A stretch of 8,821 nt of DNA from Bacillota bacterium (GTDB lineage: Bacteria > Bacillota_H > UBA994 > UBA5500): NCBI GenBank assembly GCA_012727835.1, contig JAAYGE010000216.1:1-8821 (forward strand), in the 5' to 3' direction. The position numbers and the translations under genes were made by a program. The notes under the pieces were generated by a model that ran no database searches, had not been told where the DNA came from, and worked only from the letters and a program-made list of their open reading frames with translations. Below, one piece after another: positions 1 through 6,240 of this stretch; position 1 is the stretch's first letter, and every line of letters starts with the position of its first letter.

Positions 1-270
1 GCTAGAAAACTGCAGCTTACTGAGGGGGCGATTTCGCAACACTTAAAGGTTCTACGGGAAGCCGGCCTTGTTACGGGTGTGAGAAAAGGCTATTTTATGC
101 ATTATGTTGTTGAGCGCCACGTACTCCGTGGTCTTGCTACAGAGCTTGAGAGGTTAGCGTCCATAGAGCTGGAGCCTGGCGCACTGGAAAGAGGGGAATG
201 CATTACTTCTAAGCATGCATCTAGGTCAAACTGTGGCACTTGCTTAAGGAGAGTGGATGGATTTGAGTAG
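1..270 (+). CDS. ArsR-family transcriptional repressor, C-terminal part (5' end outside window)
   Basis: The frame is open from base 1 to a TAG at 268-270 (89 residues), so the start codon lies upstream of the window. Residues 1-40 are the second half of a winged helix-turn-helix: a recognition helix with GAISQHLKVLREAGLV (residues 9-24), then the beta-wing VRKGYFMHYVV. This is the classic ArsR/SmtB layout. After the DNA-binding domain comes a tail with three cysteines (C67, C78, C81 in window numbering; CGTC motif). This may be a metal or redox sensor, but no known site is matched with confidence. The end overlaps the ABC ATPase start at 257 by 14 nt, so it is probably the self-regulating repressor of the export operon that follows. 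Family assignment is firm; the ligand is unknown. Confidence 0.9.
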   Translation, partial: ARKLQLTEGAISQHLKVLREAGLVTGVRKGYFMHYVVERHVLRGLATELERLASIELEPGALERGECITSKHASRSNCGTCLRRVDGFE

Positions 271-1225
271 GATGGATATGGTCACGGTCAGGAATTTAAG
301 TAAAAGTTATGGTGATTTTACTGCGGTCAAAGGTATCTCTTTCTCTATCGGCCGTGGAGAAATTTTCGGTTTTCTAGGCCCTAACGGTGCTGGAAAAACT
401 ACGACAATTAATATGATGATTGGTCTGGCTCGCCCATCGGGCGGTTCTATTACTATTAATGGGATTGATGTGGTGAAGAACGTTAAGAAAGCGCAGGCGA
501 TTATGGGCGTGGTTCCCGACGAAAGTAATCTTTACGATGAGATGGACGGCTTTAACAATCTTTGCTTTTGTGCTTCTCTATACGGGATGAGAAAGGCTGA
601 GAGAGAGAAGAGAGCACAGGAACTCTTGGAGTTGTTCGATTTGACCAAAGCAGGGAAACGGCCCTTCAAGGCCTATTCGAAAGGGATGCGACGTAAACTA
701 ACCATCGCTGCAGCTGTTATTCATAAACCAGATATTCTTTTTTTAGATGAACCCACCACGGGAATCGATTTAGAAAGTGCTCGGCAAATTCGGCAGCTAC
801 TCTTGGATCTTAAGCAGGATGGAACCACCGTGTTTATTACCACCCACTACCTAGAAGAGGCGGAGCGGGTTTGTGACCGTATAGCTTTCATTGTCGATGG
901 CAATATAGTGGCTCAGGGTACGGTGGCAGAGTTGAGGGAGGGTATTTTTAGCAATCATGCTGTCCGGCTAAATACAGATACAAATTTGGAGCCGTTGGCT
1001 CCCGAGTTGCAGACATATTTTAGTGATTTGACTGTAAAAGTGAGTGTTAATACTCTGACCCTCATATCCGATAAGAGGTTTGCCCTTTTGCCCGTTTTGG
1101 AGTATTTGGATGGAAAGGGTGTTTCGGTCTATGAAGCTAAGGAGTTGCGTCCCACCTTAGAGGATATCTTTTTGAAGGTTGCTGGTATTGAGGCAGGAAA
1201 AGCAGAGGGGGGCTTGGAAAAATGA
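257..1225 (+). CDS. ABC transporter ATP-binding protein (ABC-2 / drug or antibiotic export type)
   Basis: This is a 322-residue ATPase that powers the membrane permease encoded next to it. Visible motifs are Walker A GPNGAGKTT (41-49), signature YSKGMRRKL (140-148), Walker B ILFLDEP (160-166), D-loop GID, and the switch histidine in TTHYLEE (H197). The C-terminal ~100 residues form the extension typical of exporters of the CcmA/DrrA type. Where most relatives have the Q-loop glutamine, this one reads GVVPDESNLYDEM, with Asp88 at that place. The start at 257 is preceded by AAGGAG at 246-251. A second ATG at 272 is possible but has no better ribosome site. The end overlaps the permease start as ATGA. 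The substrate cannot be read from the sequence. Confidence 0.95.
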   Translation: MDLSRMDMVTVRNLSKSYGDFTAVKGISFSIGRGEIFGFLGPNGAGKTTTINMMIGLARPSGGSITINGIDVVKNVKKAQAIMGVVPDESNLYDEMDGFNNLCFCASLYGMRKAEREKRAQELLELFDLTKAGKRPFKAYSKGMRRKLTIAAAVIHKPDILFLDEPTTGIDLESARQIRQLLLDLKQDGTTVFITTHYLEEAERVCDRIAFIVDGNIVAQGTVAELREGIFSNHAVRLNTDTNLEPLAPELQTYFSDLTVKVSVNTLTLISDKRFALLPVLEYLDGKGVSVYEAKELRPTLEDIFLKVAGIEAGKAEGGLEK

Positions 1226-1965
1226 GCACCTGGATTGCCTTTTGGAATATCCTAAGAAAAGACGTTCAAAACTACTACCTTAAGCCGCCTAACATCAGTT
1301 GGGGTATAATATTTCCCCTATCCTGGACCCTAATGCAGATGATTCGTTCCTATGGGGGTATGAATCTGGCCGATATTCTTAACTTGCTCCCGGGGTTGAT
1401 GGCAATGAGTATACTATTCGGCACTACTTCCATGCTCGCTGTGACAATCACCTTTGCACGCAAGGGGAGGTCTTTCGATCGATTGCTACTAGCTCCTATT
1501 CCATTGGCCATGATGGTAGCGGCAAAAGTATCTGGGGCCGTATTGTTCGGGATATTTAACGCCTTTGTACCGGTGATTTTTGCTGCCTTTTTTGTCGGTT
1601 TGAATGGCATTAGTTGGGGTGCTGTTTTCTTGGCAGTACTGCTTATTGCCATAACTTCTACCTTGCTGGGGTTGTTGATTGCTGTTTCTGCAAAAGAAGT
1701 TTTCGAGGCGCAGACCTTTTCTAACTTCTTCCGCTTCCCAATGCTGTTTCTATGTGGCCTGTTTCTGCCCATCGACCGTTTACCTCTGTTTCTGAGGCCC
1801 CTTTCCTACGCGCTGCCGCTTACTTACGGGACCGATTTGCTCAACGGGGCCATCCTTGGTGTTAGCAACCTATCACCGGGGCTGTGTATCCTAGTTCTGC
1901 TTGCTTTTGGTTTTATTTTGTTTACCGTTTGCCACCAAAATATCCGTAAGAACTGGATTCTCTAG
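1222..1965 (+). CDS. ABC-2 type transporter permease
   Basis: This 247-residue integral membrane protein is the partner of the preceding ATPase. About six hydrophobic segments can be seen: around residues 27-43, 54-76, 96-126 (long, perhaps one crossing with a re-entrant part), 130-153, 170-184 and 218-238. The loop with ARKGRSFDRLLLAPIP lies between the second and third segments and matches the conserved cytoplasmic coupling region of ABC-2 (DrrB-like) permeases, as does FLPIDRLPLFLRPLSYALPLTYGTD near the C-terminus (written in two parts: FLPIDRLP, then the L-P-L-TYG block). Its ATG overlaps the TGA of the ATPase by 4 nt, which implies translational coupling and a fixed ratio. A hairpin terminator 23 nt later ends the operon. 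Substrate unknown. Confidence 0.92.
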   Translation: MSTWIAFWNILRKDVQNYYLKPPNISWGIIFPLSWTLMQMIRSYGGMNLADILNLLPGLMAMSILFGTTSMLAVTITFARKGRSFDRLLLAPIPLAMMVAAKVSGAVLFGIFNAFVPVIFAAFFVGLNGISWGAVFLAVLLIAITSTLLGLLIAVSAKEVFEAQTFSNFFRFPMLFLCGLFLPIDRLPLFLRPLSYALPLTYGTDLLNGAILGVSNLSPGLCILVLLAFGFILFTVCHQNIRKNWIL

Positions 1966-1987
1966 ATTTATCCAGAGGTAAGAAATT

Positions 1988-2020
1988 AGGGGTTCCTCTA
2001 AAAAGGGAATCCCTTTATTG
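1988..2020 (+). terminator. Rho-independent terminator of the ArsR/ABC operon
   Basis: Inverted repeat AGGGGTTCC (1988-1996) and GGAATCCCT (2006-2014), 9 bp with one G-U pair and a 9-nt loop, followed by TTTATT. It lies 23 nt after the permease stop and just upstream of the marR promoter, so it separates the two units. Confidence 0.75.
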
Positions 2021-2051
2021 TTGCCTATCTAGGTGCCCGAGAAGAGTTTTG

Positions 2052-2080
2052 TTGACACTGAGGTGGTTTCATCATATAAT
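2052..2080 (+). promoter_or_regulatory. Consensus sigma-A promoter of the MarR/esterase operon
   Basis: TTGACA at 2052-2057 and TATAAT at 2075-2080 are separated by exactly 17 nt: a perfect match to the housekeeping consensus. Transcription should begin near 2087, inside the palindrome described next. A promoter this strong normally needs tight repression, which fits autoregulation by the MarR protein it drives. Confidence 0.92.
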
Positions 2081-2100
2081 AGTTTACACATGAAACTATT
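2078..2100. promoter_or_regulatory. Probable MarR operator (palindrome on -10/+1)
   Basis: Perfect 8-bp inverted repeat AATAGTTT (2078-2085) / AAACTATT (2093-2100) with a 7-nt centre. It starts on the last three bases of the -10 box and covers the expected start site, where a bound repressor would block RNA polymerase. A further half-site, GTTTCAT (2066-2072), lies in the promoter spacer and is the inverse of ATGAAAC (2090-2096). A-T-rich palindromes of this size are usual for MarR dimers; the assignment to this MarR is inferred from position. Confidence 0.75.
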
Positions 2101-2118
2101 GTCGTAGGAGGTTTTTCT

Positions 2119-2568
2119 ATGAAACAGCAAAAAGGAGCCCGCCTGTTATACGCCTGTCTGAATATGAGAAGGCAACTAGGTAAGCTAATCACCAGCGGCA
2201 ACCTCTCTTTAGGTGAGTATTTGGTCTTACGCAACATACGGCGGTCAGATACGGGTAAGCCGGCCGATCTATCCCAGATCCTCGAGTTATCCCGCCCTTC
2301 CATTACCCGTATCCTTAACAAACTGGAACATCGTGATTTCATCACCCGCCACATTGATCAGCAGGACCGAAGAAGCATCAACATTGAGCTGACTGCAGCT
2401 GGCATCGAAGCCCTAGAAGGGGCCAACAGGAGGATTTTGAGTATTGCTGACCGACTGGTGGAGGCCTTAGGCGACTCGGATACGGACAAATTGATTGAAT
2501 TAATCGATAGGTTGGCGGCAATCTACCAGGAGATTCTTGAGGAGACCGGGGATGTAGGTGATGAATAG
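2119..2568 (+). CDS. MarR-family transcriptional regulator
   Basis: 149-residue dimeric winged-helix repressor. Residues 30-42 form the helix before the DNA-binding domain. The helix-turn-helix is ADLSQILELSRPSITRILNK (49-68), and the wing carries DQQDRRS (80-86), the MarR D-x-R-S hallmark. The C-terminal helix ending in LAAIYQEILEE forms the dimer interface in the family. Ribosome site TAGGAGG (2105-2111) is 7 nt before the ATG. The 3' end overlaps the esterase start, so the repressor and its probable target are co-translated. The model inferred is that a small lipophilic or ester-type compound releases MarR from the operator at 2078-2100 and induces the esterase. The effector itself is not visible. 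Confidence 0.93.
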   Translation: MKQQKGARLLYACLNMRRQLGKLITSGNLSLGEYLVLRNIRRSDTGKPADLSQILELSRPSITRILNKLEHRDFITRHIDQQDRRSINIELTAAGIEALEGANRRILSIADRLVEALGDSDTDKLIELIDRLAAIYQEILEETGDVGDE

Positions 2569-3469
2569 GAGCAAATGGATTGTGTTTATGCTGGTTGCTG
2601 CCTTAATTGTCGGAGGTGTTTTGTACATGTTCGGGAACCTCAAGAATCGGTCCTACTGGCTAAACAAGCTAGTGGCTGGCGGCGACAGCAACATTGAACT
2701 ATTAAACCAGCTGAATGCTAACTGGACATTGCCGGAGGACTTCCTATTAGAAGTTAAGAAAGTTGCTGGTATCACGATGGAATGGGTGCAGGTAAAGGAT
2801 GCTAGACCGGATAAAGCAATCTTACAGCTGCATGGTGGGGCCTATAGGCGCTCCCTAGCCGATAACGGTGTAACCTACCGGCGAGCGGCAGTGCAATATG
2901 CTAACTTAAGCGGAGCCGGAGTTTTGACTGTTGATTACCGGGTGGCTCCCGAACATCCTTATCCTGCGGCTTTGGAAGATTCGGTGCTAGCCTATAAATG
3001 GCTTTTAGAACAGGGTTATGAGCCAGAACACATCATTATAGCTGGCGACTCGGCCGGCGGCGGTCTGGCGTTGGCGACTGCCCTTTATATCCGAGATAAT
3101 AACCTGCCTATGCCCGCAGCTTTAATAACCATGTCCGCCTGGACCAATCTAAATTACCGACGTAGAACTCCTGCCTATGTGGGGGACAATCGGGCCGACG
3201 ATCCTTACATTTCACCGATTTACGGCGATTATCATGGTTTCCCGCCTATGCTCATGCAGGTAGGGGGCGACGAGCTGCTACTCGACGATACCGTTAAGGT
3301 GGCACAGAAAGCTGAAGACGCCGGAGTCGTTATTCAGCAGACCACATATCCCGGTATGTTCCATGTGTTTCAGATGTTATTTCCCGAGCTGTCAGAAGCT
3401 AATAGGGCCTGGGTTGAAGTTGAGGCATTCATAAACGATGTTTATGCGGGAAAATTGGGGGGTAAGTGA
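2561..3469 (+). CDS. Membrane-anchored alpha/beta hydrolase, HSL family (family IV) esterase
   Basis: 302-residue carboxylic ester hydrolase. Residues 6-25 form one hydrophobic segment (IVFMLVAALIVGGVLYMF) after a short basic start, likely an uncleaved signal anchor that puts the enzyme outside the membrane. Family motifs: oxyanion-hole HGGAY (91-95), YRVAPEHPYPAALED (126-140), nucleophile elbow GDSAGGG with Ser164, acid residue in GGDELLLDD (D237), and catalytic His268 in GMFHVF. The triad is complete, so it should be active. ATG at 2561 overlaps the marR 3' end; an in-frame GTG at 2558 is an alternative start. It is followed by a strong terminator. Small acyl esters are usual substrates for the family; the natural one is unknown. 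Confidence 0.9.
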   Translation: MNRSKWIVFMLVAALIVGGVLYMFGNLKNRSYWLNKLVAGGDSNIELLNQLNANWTLPEDFLLEVKKVAGITMEWVQVKDARPDKAILQLHGGAYRRSLADNGVTYRRAAVQYANLSGAGVLTVDYRVAPEHPYPAALEDSVLAYKWLLEQGYEPEHIIIAGDSAGGGLALATALYIRDNNLPMPAALITMSAWTNLNYRRRTPAYVGDNRADDPYISPIYGDYHGFPPMLMQVGGDELLLDDTVKVAQKAEDAGVVIQQTTYPGMFHVFQMLFPELSEANRAWVEVEAFINDVYAGKLGGK

Positions 3470-3495
3470 TGCCTTTGATGGAGATGGCCAATACT

Positions 3496-3552
3496 AAGGG
3501 GTTTCCTAGCATCGGCTGCTTTGCCAGAAGCTGATGCTGGGAAACCCCTTTT
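3496..3552 (+). terminator. Long-stem terminator after the esterase gene
   Basis: Arms 3496-3517 (AAGGGGTTTCC, then TAGCATCGGCT) and 3529-3550 (AGCTGATGCTG, then GGAAACCCCTT) pair without a break over 22 bp, two or so as G-U, around an 11-nt loop. A TTTT follows. The T run is short, but the stem is exceptionally stable. On the other strand it also ends in a short T/A-rich flank, so it could work in both directions. Confidence 0.8.
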
Positions 3553-3621
3553 GGTACGTATCGAAAGCGATTTTGCACAAAGCTATGGTGCCGATAAATT
3601 ACTAGTTTTATTATTTGTGGT

Positions 3622-3650
3622 TTGACGTCTATGGGGAAGTTTATTATTAT
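3622..3650 (+). promoter_or_regulatory. Probable sigma-A promoter for the diguanylate cyclase / ygbA operon
   Basis: TTGACG (3622-3627), 17 nt, TATTAT (3645-3650), each one base from consensus. It lies 48 nt before the cyclase ATG in an A-T-rich stretch after the preceding terminator. The TTATTATTAT run allows more than one -10 register. Confidence 0.6.
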
Positions 3651-3697
3651 TCTTTCAAAGTTAGATCTTTTGCTGGCCAGCCATTGGAGGGTTAATA

Positions 3698-4791
3698 ATG
3701 AAATATGCCAAGCATACTTCTTTAAGGCACCGGTTATTCAACGTGGTCTTTTTGGTAGGTATATGTATGTCCTTTTCTTGTAGTCTAATGAACTATTTTC
3801 TAGGTTTAGGAACGGTACCCATATTAATAACCGCTGCTTGTGGGGTTATTACCGTAGGGTTATATATAGCTTTTCGAACCAGCGGAAAATATGAGTTATT
3901 GTCATTGGTAGTTGTTATACTTTTAAGTTTCGTTTTTTTCCCTACCATGTGGCTGGTGGCCGGGGGGACCTACACCAGTATTCACTATTACATAATCATA
4001 AACGCCGGAATAATAGCCTTATTGCTTGTTGGATTACAGAGAAAGGTAATCTTTCTTCTTTTTGCTTTAGTCGTGGCTGGTCTAATGGTTGTTGAGTACC
4101 AGAGACCAGATCTGGTTTTCGTCTATGACTCCCAGTTGGTTCGCTATGTAGATTTAGCTTTCGGTCTATTTGTTTGCCTGTTTTCTATTACCGTTCTAAT
4201 TGCTGTGCTCATTGATAGCTATATGGACGAACTCCAAAAATCTAAGCAATATCTGGCCGAGATAGAGGCTAAGAATAGGATGTTGCAAGAATTATCAATA
4301 ACCGAGATTATTTGACAGGAGTTTTTAATCAAAGGTTTATTGCGTCTTGCTTAAGAGAAGAGATTGAGGCGGCGCATAAAGAACATAAGACACTAACTGT
4401 GGCTATGATCGATCTGGATAATTTTAAGGCTATAAACGATACCTACGGGCACTTGTATGGAGATTATGTCCTAAAGAGGATAGTCAACACAATAAAAGGT
4501 AACCTGAGGCAAAATGATATATTAGGTCGTTATGGAGGCGATGAGTTTCTTATTATTCTGCGTGATACCAGCATTGAAGAAGGATTTGCTCTGATAGAGA
4601 GTATTCGCCGGGAGGTTCTAGATATCGAATGGGAAAGCGATATAGAACTAACACTTGGTGGTGGTGTGGTAGAAGTAGCGAATGACGATTTGACCAGTCT
4701 GTTAGAGCAGGTTGATCAACTATTGTACAGAGCTAAACATAAAGGCAAGAACCAGATAGAAAAAGCAAGTCAGGCTAGGGGGCTTAGTTGA
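3698..4791 (+). pseudogene. Membrane diguanylate cyclase (GGDEF), frameshifted at the DxLTG motif
   Basis: The product would make cyclic di-GMP from two GTP at the membrane. Frame 1 (3698-4318 region) encodes about six membrane segments (around residues 13-35, 39-59, 67-86, 97-112, 118-134, 151-173) and a short coiled-coil linker ending LQELSIT, then stops at TGA 4316. The GGDEF domain continues in another frame to TGA 4789-4791, with DLDNFKAINDTYGH, a complete GGDEF signature in GRYGGDEF, and an RxxD inhibitory site (RQND) five residues before it. Removing one GA of the GAGA at 4304-4307 gives LSITDYLTGVFNQRF, the exact family consensus, and one 363-residue protein. So the break is a 2-bp duplication, or a base-calling error. 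The ribosome site GGAGGG (3686-3691) is good. All other catalytic features are intact, suggesting a very recent event, phase variation or an artefact. Confidence 0.88.
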
Positions 4792-5111
4792 TGCGGTCAA
4801 TACAGAAGAAACGGGAAGCCGAGAAGAGAATTGTCTCGCAGATGATAGCGCTATATTGCAGAAAGCACCGTCATGCGGCGGAAGGACTATGTGAAGCCTG
4901 CATGGAGCTCTCCGACTATGCCCAAGAACGCGCCGATTCTTGTCCATTTATGGAAACAAAAACCTTTTGCTCTAATTGTGAGGTGCATTGCTATAAGCCT
5001 GAGATGCGCGAGAGAATTATTGAAGTCATGCGTTTCTCGGGCCCGAGAATGATCTTCTATCACCCGATCCTGGCCATTCGTCATCTGCTTACAAGCAGGA
5101 AAAAGAGCTAA
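4791..5111 (+). CDS. ygbA: YgbA-family cysteine-rich protein (nitrous oxide-stimulated promoter family)
   Basis: 106-residue cytosolic protein. It has no signal or membrane segment. The family pattern is clear: an N-terminal basic helix with KREAEKRIVSQMIALYC, LCEAC (33-37), CPF (51-53), CSNCEVHCYKPEMR (60-73) and SGPRMIFYHPILAIRHLL at the end. Seven cysteines (23, 34, 37, 51, 60, 63, 67) look like a metal or Fe-S binding set, though no cofactor can be proven here. In E. coli the homologue is under the NO-responsive repressor NsrR and linked to recovery from nitrosative stress; its biochemical role is unsettled. ATG 4791 overlaps the cyclase TGA (TGATG), with AGGGGG at 4777-4782 as ribosome site, so it is translationally coupled to the cyclase. 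A TTG at 4788 is a less likely start. Confidence 0.9.
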   Translation: MRSIQKKREAEKRIVSQMIALYCRKHRHAAEGLCEACMELSDYAQERADSCPFMETKTFCSNCEVHCYKPEMRERIIEVMRFSGPRMIFYHPILAIRHLLTSRKKS

Positions 5112-5329
5112 TGGCAAGCAAAGCCGTTCTCATACTGACCGAACAGGATAGGAGCCCACTGATGGGCGGGCTAGTTGCCCTCATATTAATTTCCCTAGGG
5201 GGCTGTCGCATTTGGCTCTCCCATGCCCTAGCCACAAGGCCGTTGGTCATACGCACAGCGCGTTGGGCCCCCATTAAGAAGAGCGAGGGAGCCAAGGATA
5301 AGCAGCGACAAGAGGCCGAGCTGCCTTAA
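5111..5329 (+). CDS. Doubtful small ORF, possible one-segment membrane protein
   Basis: A 72-codon frame starts at an ATG overlapping the ygbA stop (TAATG), with a weak AGGA upstream. One hydrophobic stretch (about residues 18-36, GGLVALILISLGGCRIW) is followed by a basic tail rich in K/R/E/Q. I do not recognise a family. In favour are the coupled start and the length. Against are the lack of any known motif, a base composition like the non-coding block that follows, and the GGGCTGTCGCA word shared with the terminator at 5483. It may simply be read-through of non-coding DNA. Confidence 0.22.
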   Translation: MASKAVLILTEQDRSPLMGGLVALILISLGGCRIWLSHALATRPLVIRTARWAPIKKSEGAKDKQRQEAELP

Positions 5330-5522
5330 GGCCTGCTTAAATAGGAGTTATATTGAGCCCACTTACCCGTCCTACTAAGCCAACCAGTGCGAGTGCCGTC
5401 GCTGCCCTTGGCGAGCCGAGCTCATTCCAACAGAGGTTGGGCACAGGCGCTCTAGTATGCCCAACGGCCTGCAAAACACGACGGGCTGTCGCAACTGCTT
5501 TTGCGACATCCCGTATTTTTTG
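5330..5522 (+). ncRNA. Hairpin-rich stretch ending in a terminator; possible structured RNA
   Basis: No credible gene. The stretch carries nested inverted repeats. CCAAC (5427-5431) / GTTGG (5436-5440) competes with GTTGGGCA (5436-5443) / TGCCCAAC (5458-5465), an 8-bp perfect arm pair. CAGGC (5444-5448) / GCCTG (5467-5471) is a third option. The terminator at 5481-5522 follows 15 nt later. Competing stems in front of a terminator are seen in small RNAs and in attenuating leaders. No named riboswitch class is recognised, and no promoter is obvious. Offered as a candidate only. Confidence 0.25.
5481..5522 (+). terminator. Strong rho-independent terminator
   Basis: ACGGGCTGTCGCAA (5481-5494) pairs with TTGCGACATCCCGT (5501-5514), 14 bp with one mismatch, loop CTGCTT, then ATTTTTTGT. 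It is the best terminator in the window. It would end transcription coming through from ygbA, or a transcript starting in 5330-5480. Confidence 0.85.
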
Positions 5523-5731
5523 TCCCTTTTAACAAGTTTCCTCAGACTGGGGCCCTCTTGGCCATAGGCAAAGGCGCGGCGAACCTATTTCCCGTGCTTG
5601 CGCACCCCTACAGTGCAGTATTCTTACGGGAATTGCATTAAACTCGCCATTCGCACCACTCTAGCCCAGCGATTATGCTAAAAGCAACCCGATTGGCGCC
5701 AATCACTCTGGGGAGTTGGGAGGTGAAAGGA
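5523..5731. other. Intergenic leader upstream of DUF1659
   Basis: No gene seen. A weak promoter candidate is TTCGCA (5650-5655), 18 nt, TATGCT (5674-5679). Between it and the start codon lies a perfect 14-bp palindrome GATTGGCGCCAATC (5691-5704). The rest is unremarkable. Confidence 0.4.
5691..5704. promoter_or_regulatory. Perfect 14-bp palindrome in the DUF1659 leader
   Basis: GATTGGCGCCAATC reads the same on both strands, with no spacer. It lies 12 nt after the candidate -10 box TATGCT (5674-5679) and 27 nt before the DUF1659 ATG, where a dimeric repressor could act. As RNA it cannot form a normal hairpin because it has no loop, which favours a protein site. No known factor is matched. Confidence 0.35.
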
Positions 5732-5956
5732 ATGGCATTTGTGAAGGAAACCGTCAGCAGCCGCCTCGTTTTGGTGGTACAGACGGGGGTAGATGGCGAT
5801 GGCGAGCCCATCCTGCGCAACATCTCTTACAGCCGGGTTAGTCCGGTTGCTGCCGATGAGGATGTGCATGCGGTGGCATTAGCCATGGCCGAGCTGCAAG
5901 AGCACCCATTGGCCGCCGTTCGCCGAGTGGACGACCACAAGCTCAGTGATGAGTAA
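5732..5956 (+). CDS. DUF1659 family small protein
   Basis: 74-residue protein of unknown function. It fits the DUF1659 pattern: an N-terminal strand SSRLVLVVQTGVDGDGEPI (9-27), then a second strand RNISYSRVSP, then ADEDVHAVALAMAELQEHPL (41-60) as a helix, and a final strand AAVRRVDDHKLSDE. No signal peptide or membrane segment. The start at 5732 is chosen over an in-frame ATG at 5675 because GGGAGGTGA sits at 5717-5725 and the protein then begins exactly like its family. It is followed after 44 nt by DUF2922; the two are found together with YvrJ across Bacillota, so a shared role is likely but none is established. Confidence 0.88.
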   Translation: MAFVKETVSSRLVLVVQTGVDGDGEPILRNISYSRVSPVAADEDVHAVALAMAELQEHPLAAVRRVDDHKLSDE

Positions 5957-6000
5957 GACTAGCTACGAGTCCAATAACAGATGAAGGGAGGTGACTAGGA

Positions 6001-6222
6001 ATGTCTATTACCCTGCAGCTGTCTTTTCTTACCGAATTGGGTAACACGGTTACCCTCAGTATTCCCGACCCCAAGCCGGGTCTGACGGAGGCGGAGGTGC
6101 AGCAGGTCATGCAGACCATTATTGATAAGAACGTGTTCACTTCCACCACCGGCCCCTTAGTAGCCATAAAGGCTGCCCGAGTTGTGGCCCGGGAAGTGAC
6201 TCCGCTTTTCCCAGCCGAATAG
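6001..6222 (+). CDS. DUF2922 family small protein
   Basis: 73-residue protein of unknown function. The family pattern is visible throughout: beta strand ITLQLSFLTELGNTVTLSIP (3-22), the DPKPGLTEAEVQQVMQTII helix (23-41), NVFTSTTGPLVAIKAARVV (44-62) and the closing strand REVTPLF. It is predicted to be a compact cytosolic alpha/beta protein with no membrane segment. GGGAGGTGA (5986-5994) is 6 nt before the ATG, a strong site. It lies between DUF1659 and YvrJ, its usual companions, in one probable transcript. Strong ribosome sites on all three genes suggest high expression. Confidence 0.9.
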   Translation: MSITLQLSFLTELGNTVTLSIPDPKPGLTEAEVQQVMQTIIDKNVFTSTTGPLVAIKAARVVAREVTPLFPAE

Positions 6223-6240
6223 GCACTTAGGATATACCAC

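Noticed and set aside
1350..1772. 140-codon minus-strand frame
   Set aside because: Antisense shadow of the permease gene; biased residues (many K/T/A/N), no start signals, no family resemblance.
2025..2354. 109-codon minus-strand frame
   Set aside because: Lies across the marR promoter and 5' coding region; no ribosome site and no motif.
4312..4791. Separate GGDEF protein starting at TTG 4312
   Set aside because: The TTG is the Leu of the DxLTG motif, no ribosome site fits, and the upstream half ends in the matching linker; a frameshifted single gene explains both parts better.
5089..5295. Minus-strand frame in the block after ygbA
   Set aside because: No recognisable motif or start signals; no more protein-like than the + strand ORF in the same place.
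5112..5731. Insertion sequence or transposon remnant
   Set aside because: Repeats here are short hairpins and one 11-bp word; no terminal inverted repeats flanking a transposase fragment or target duplication could be found.
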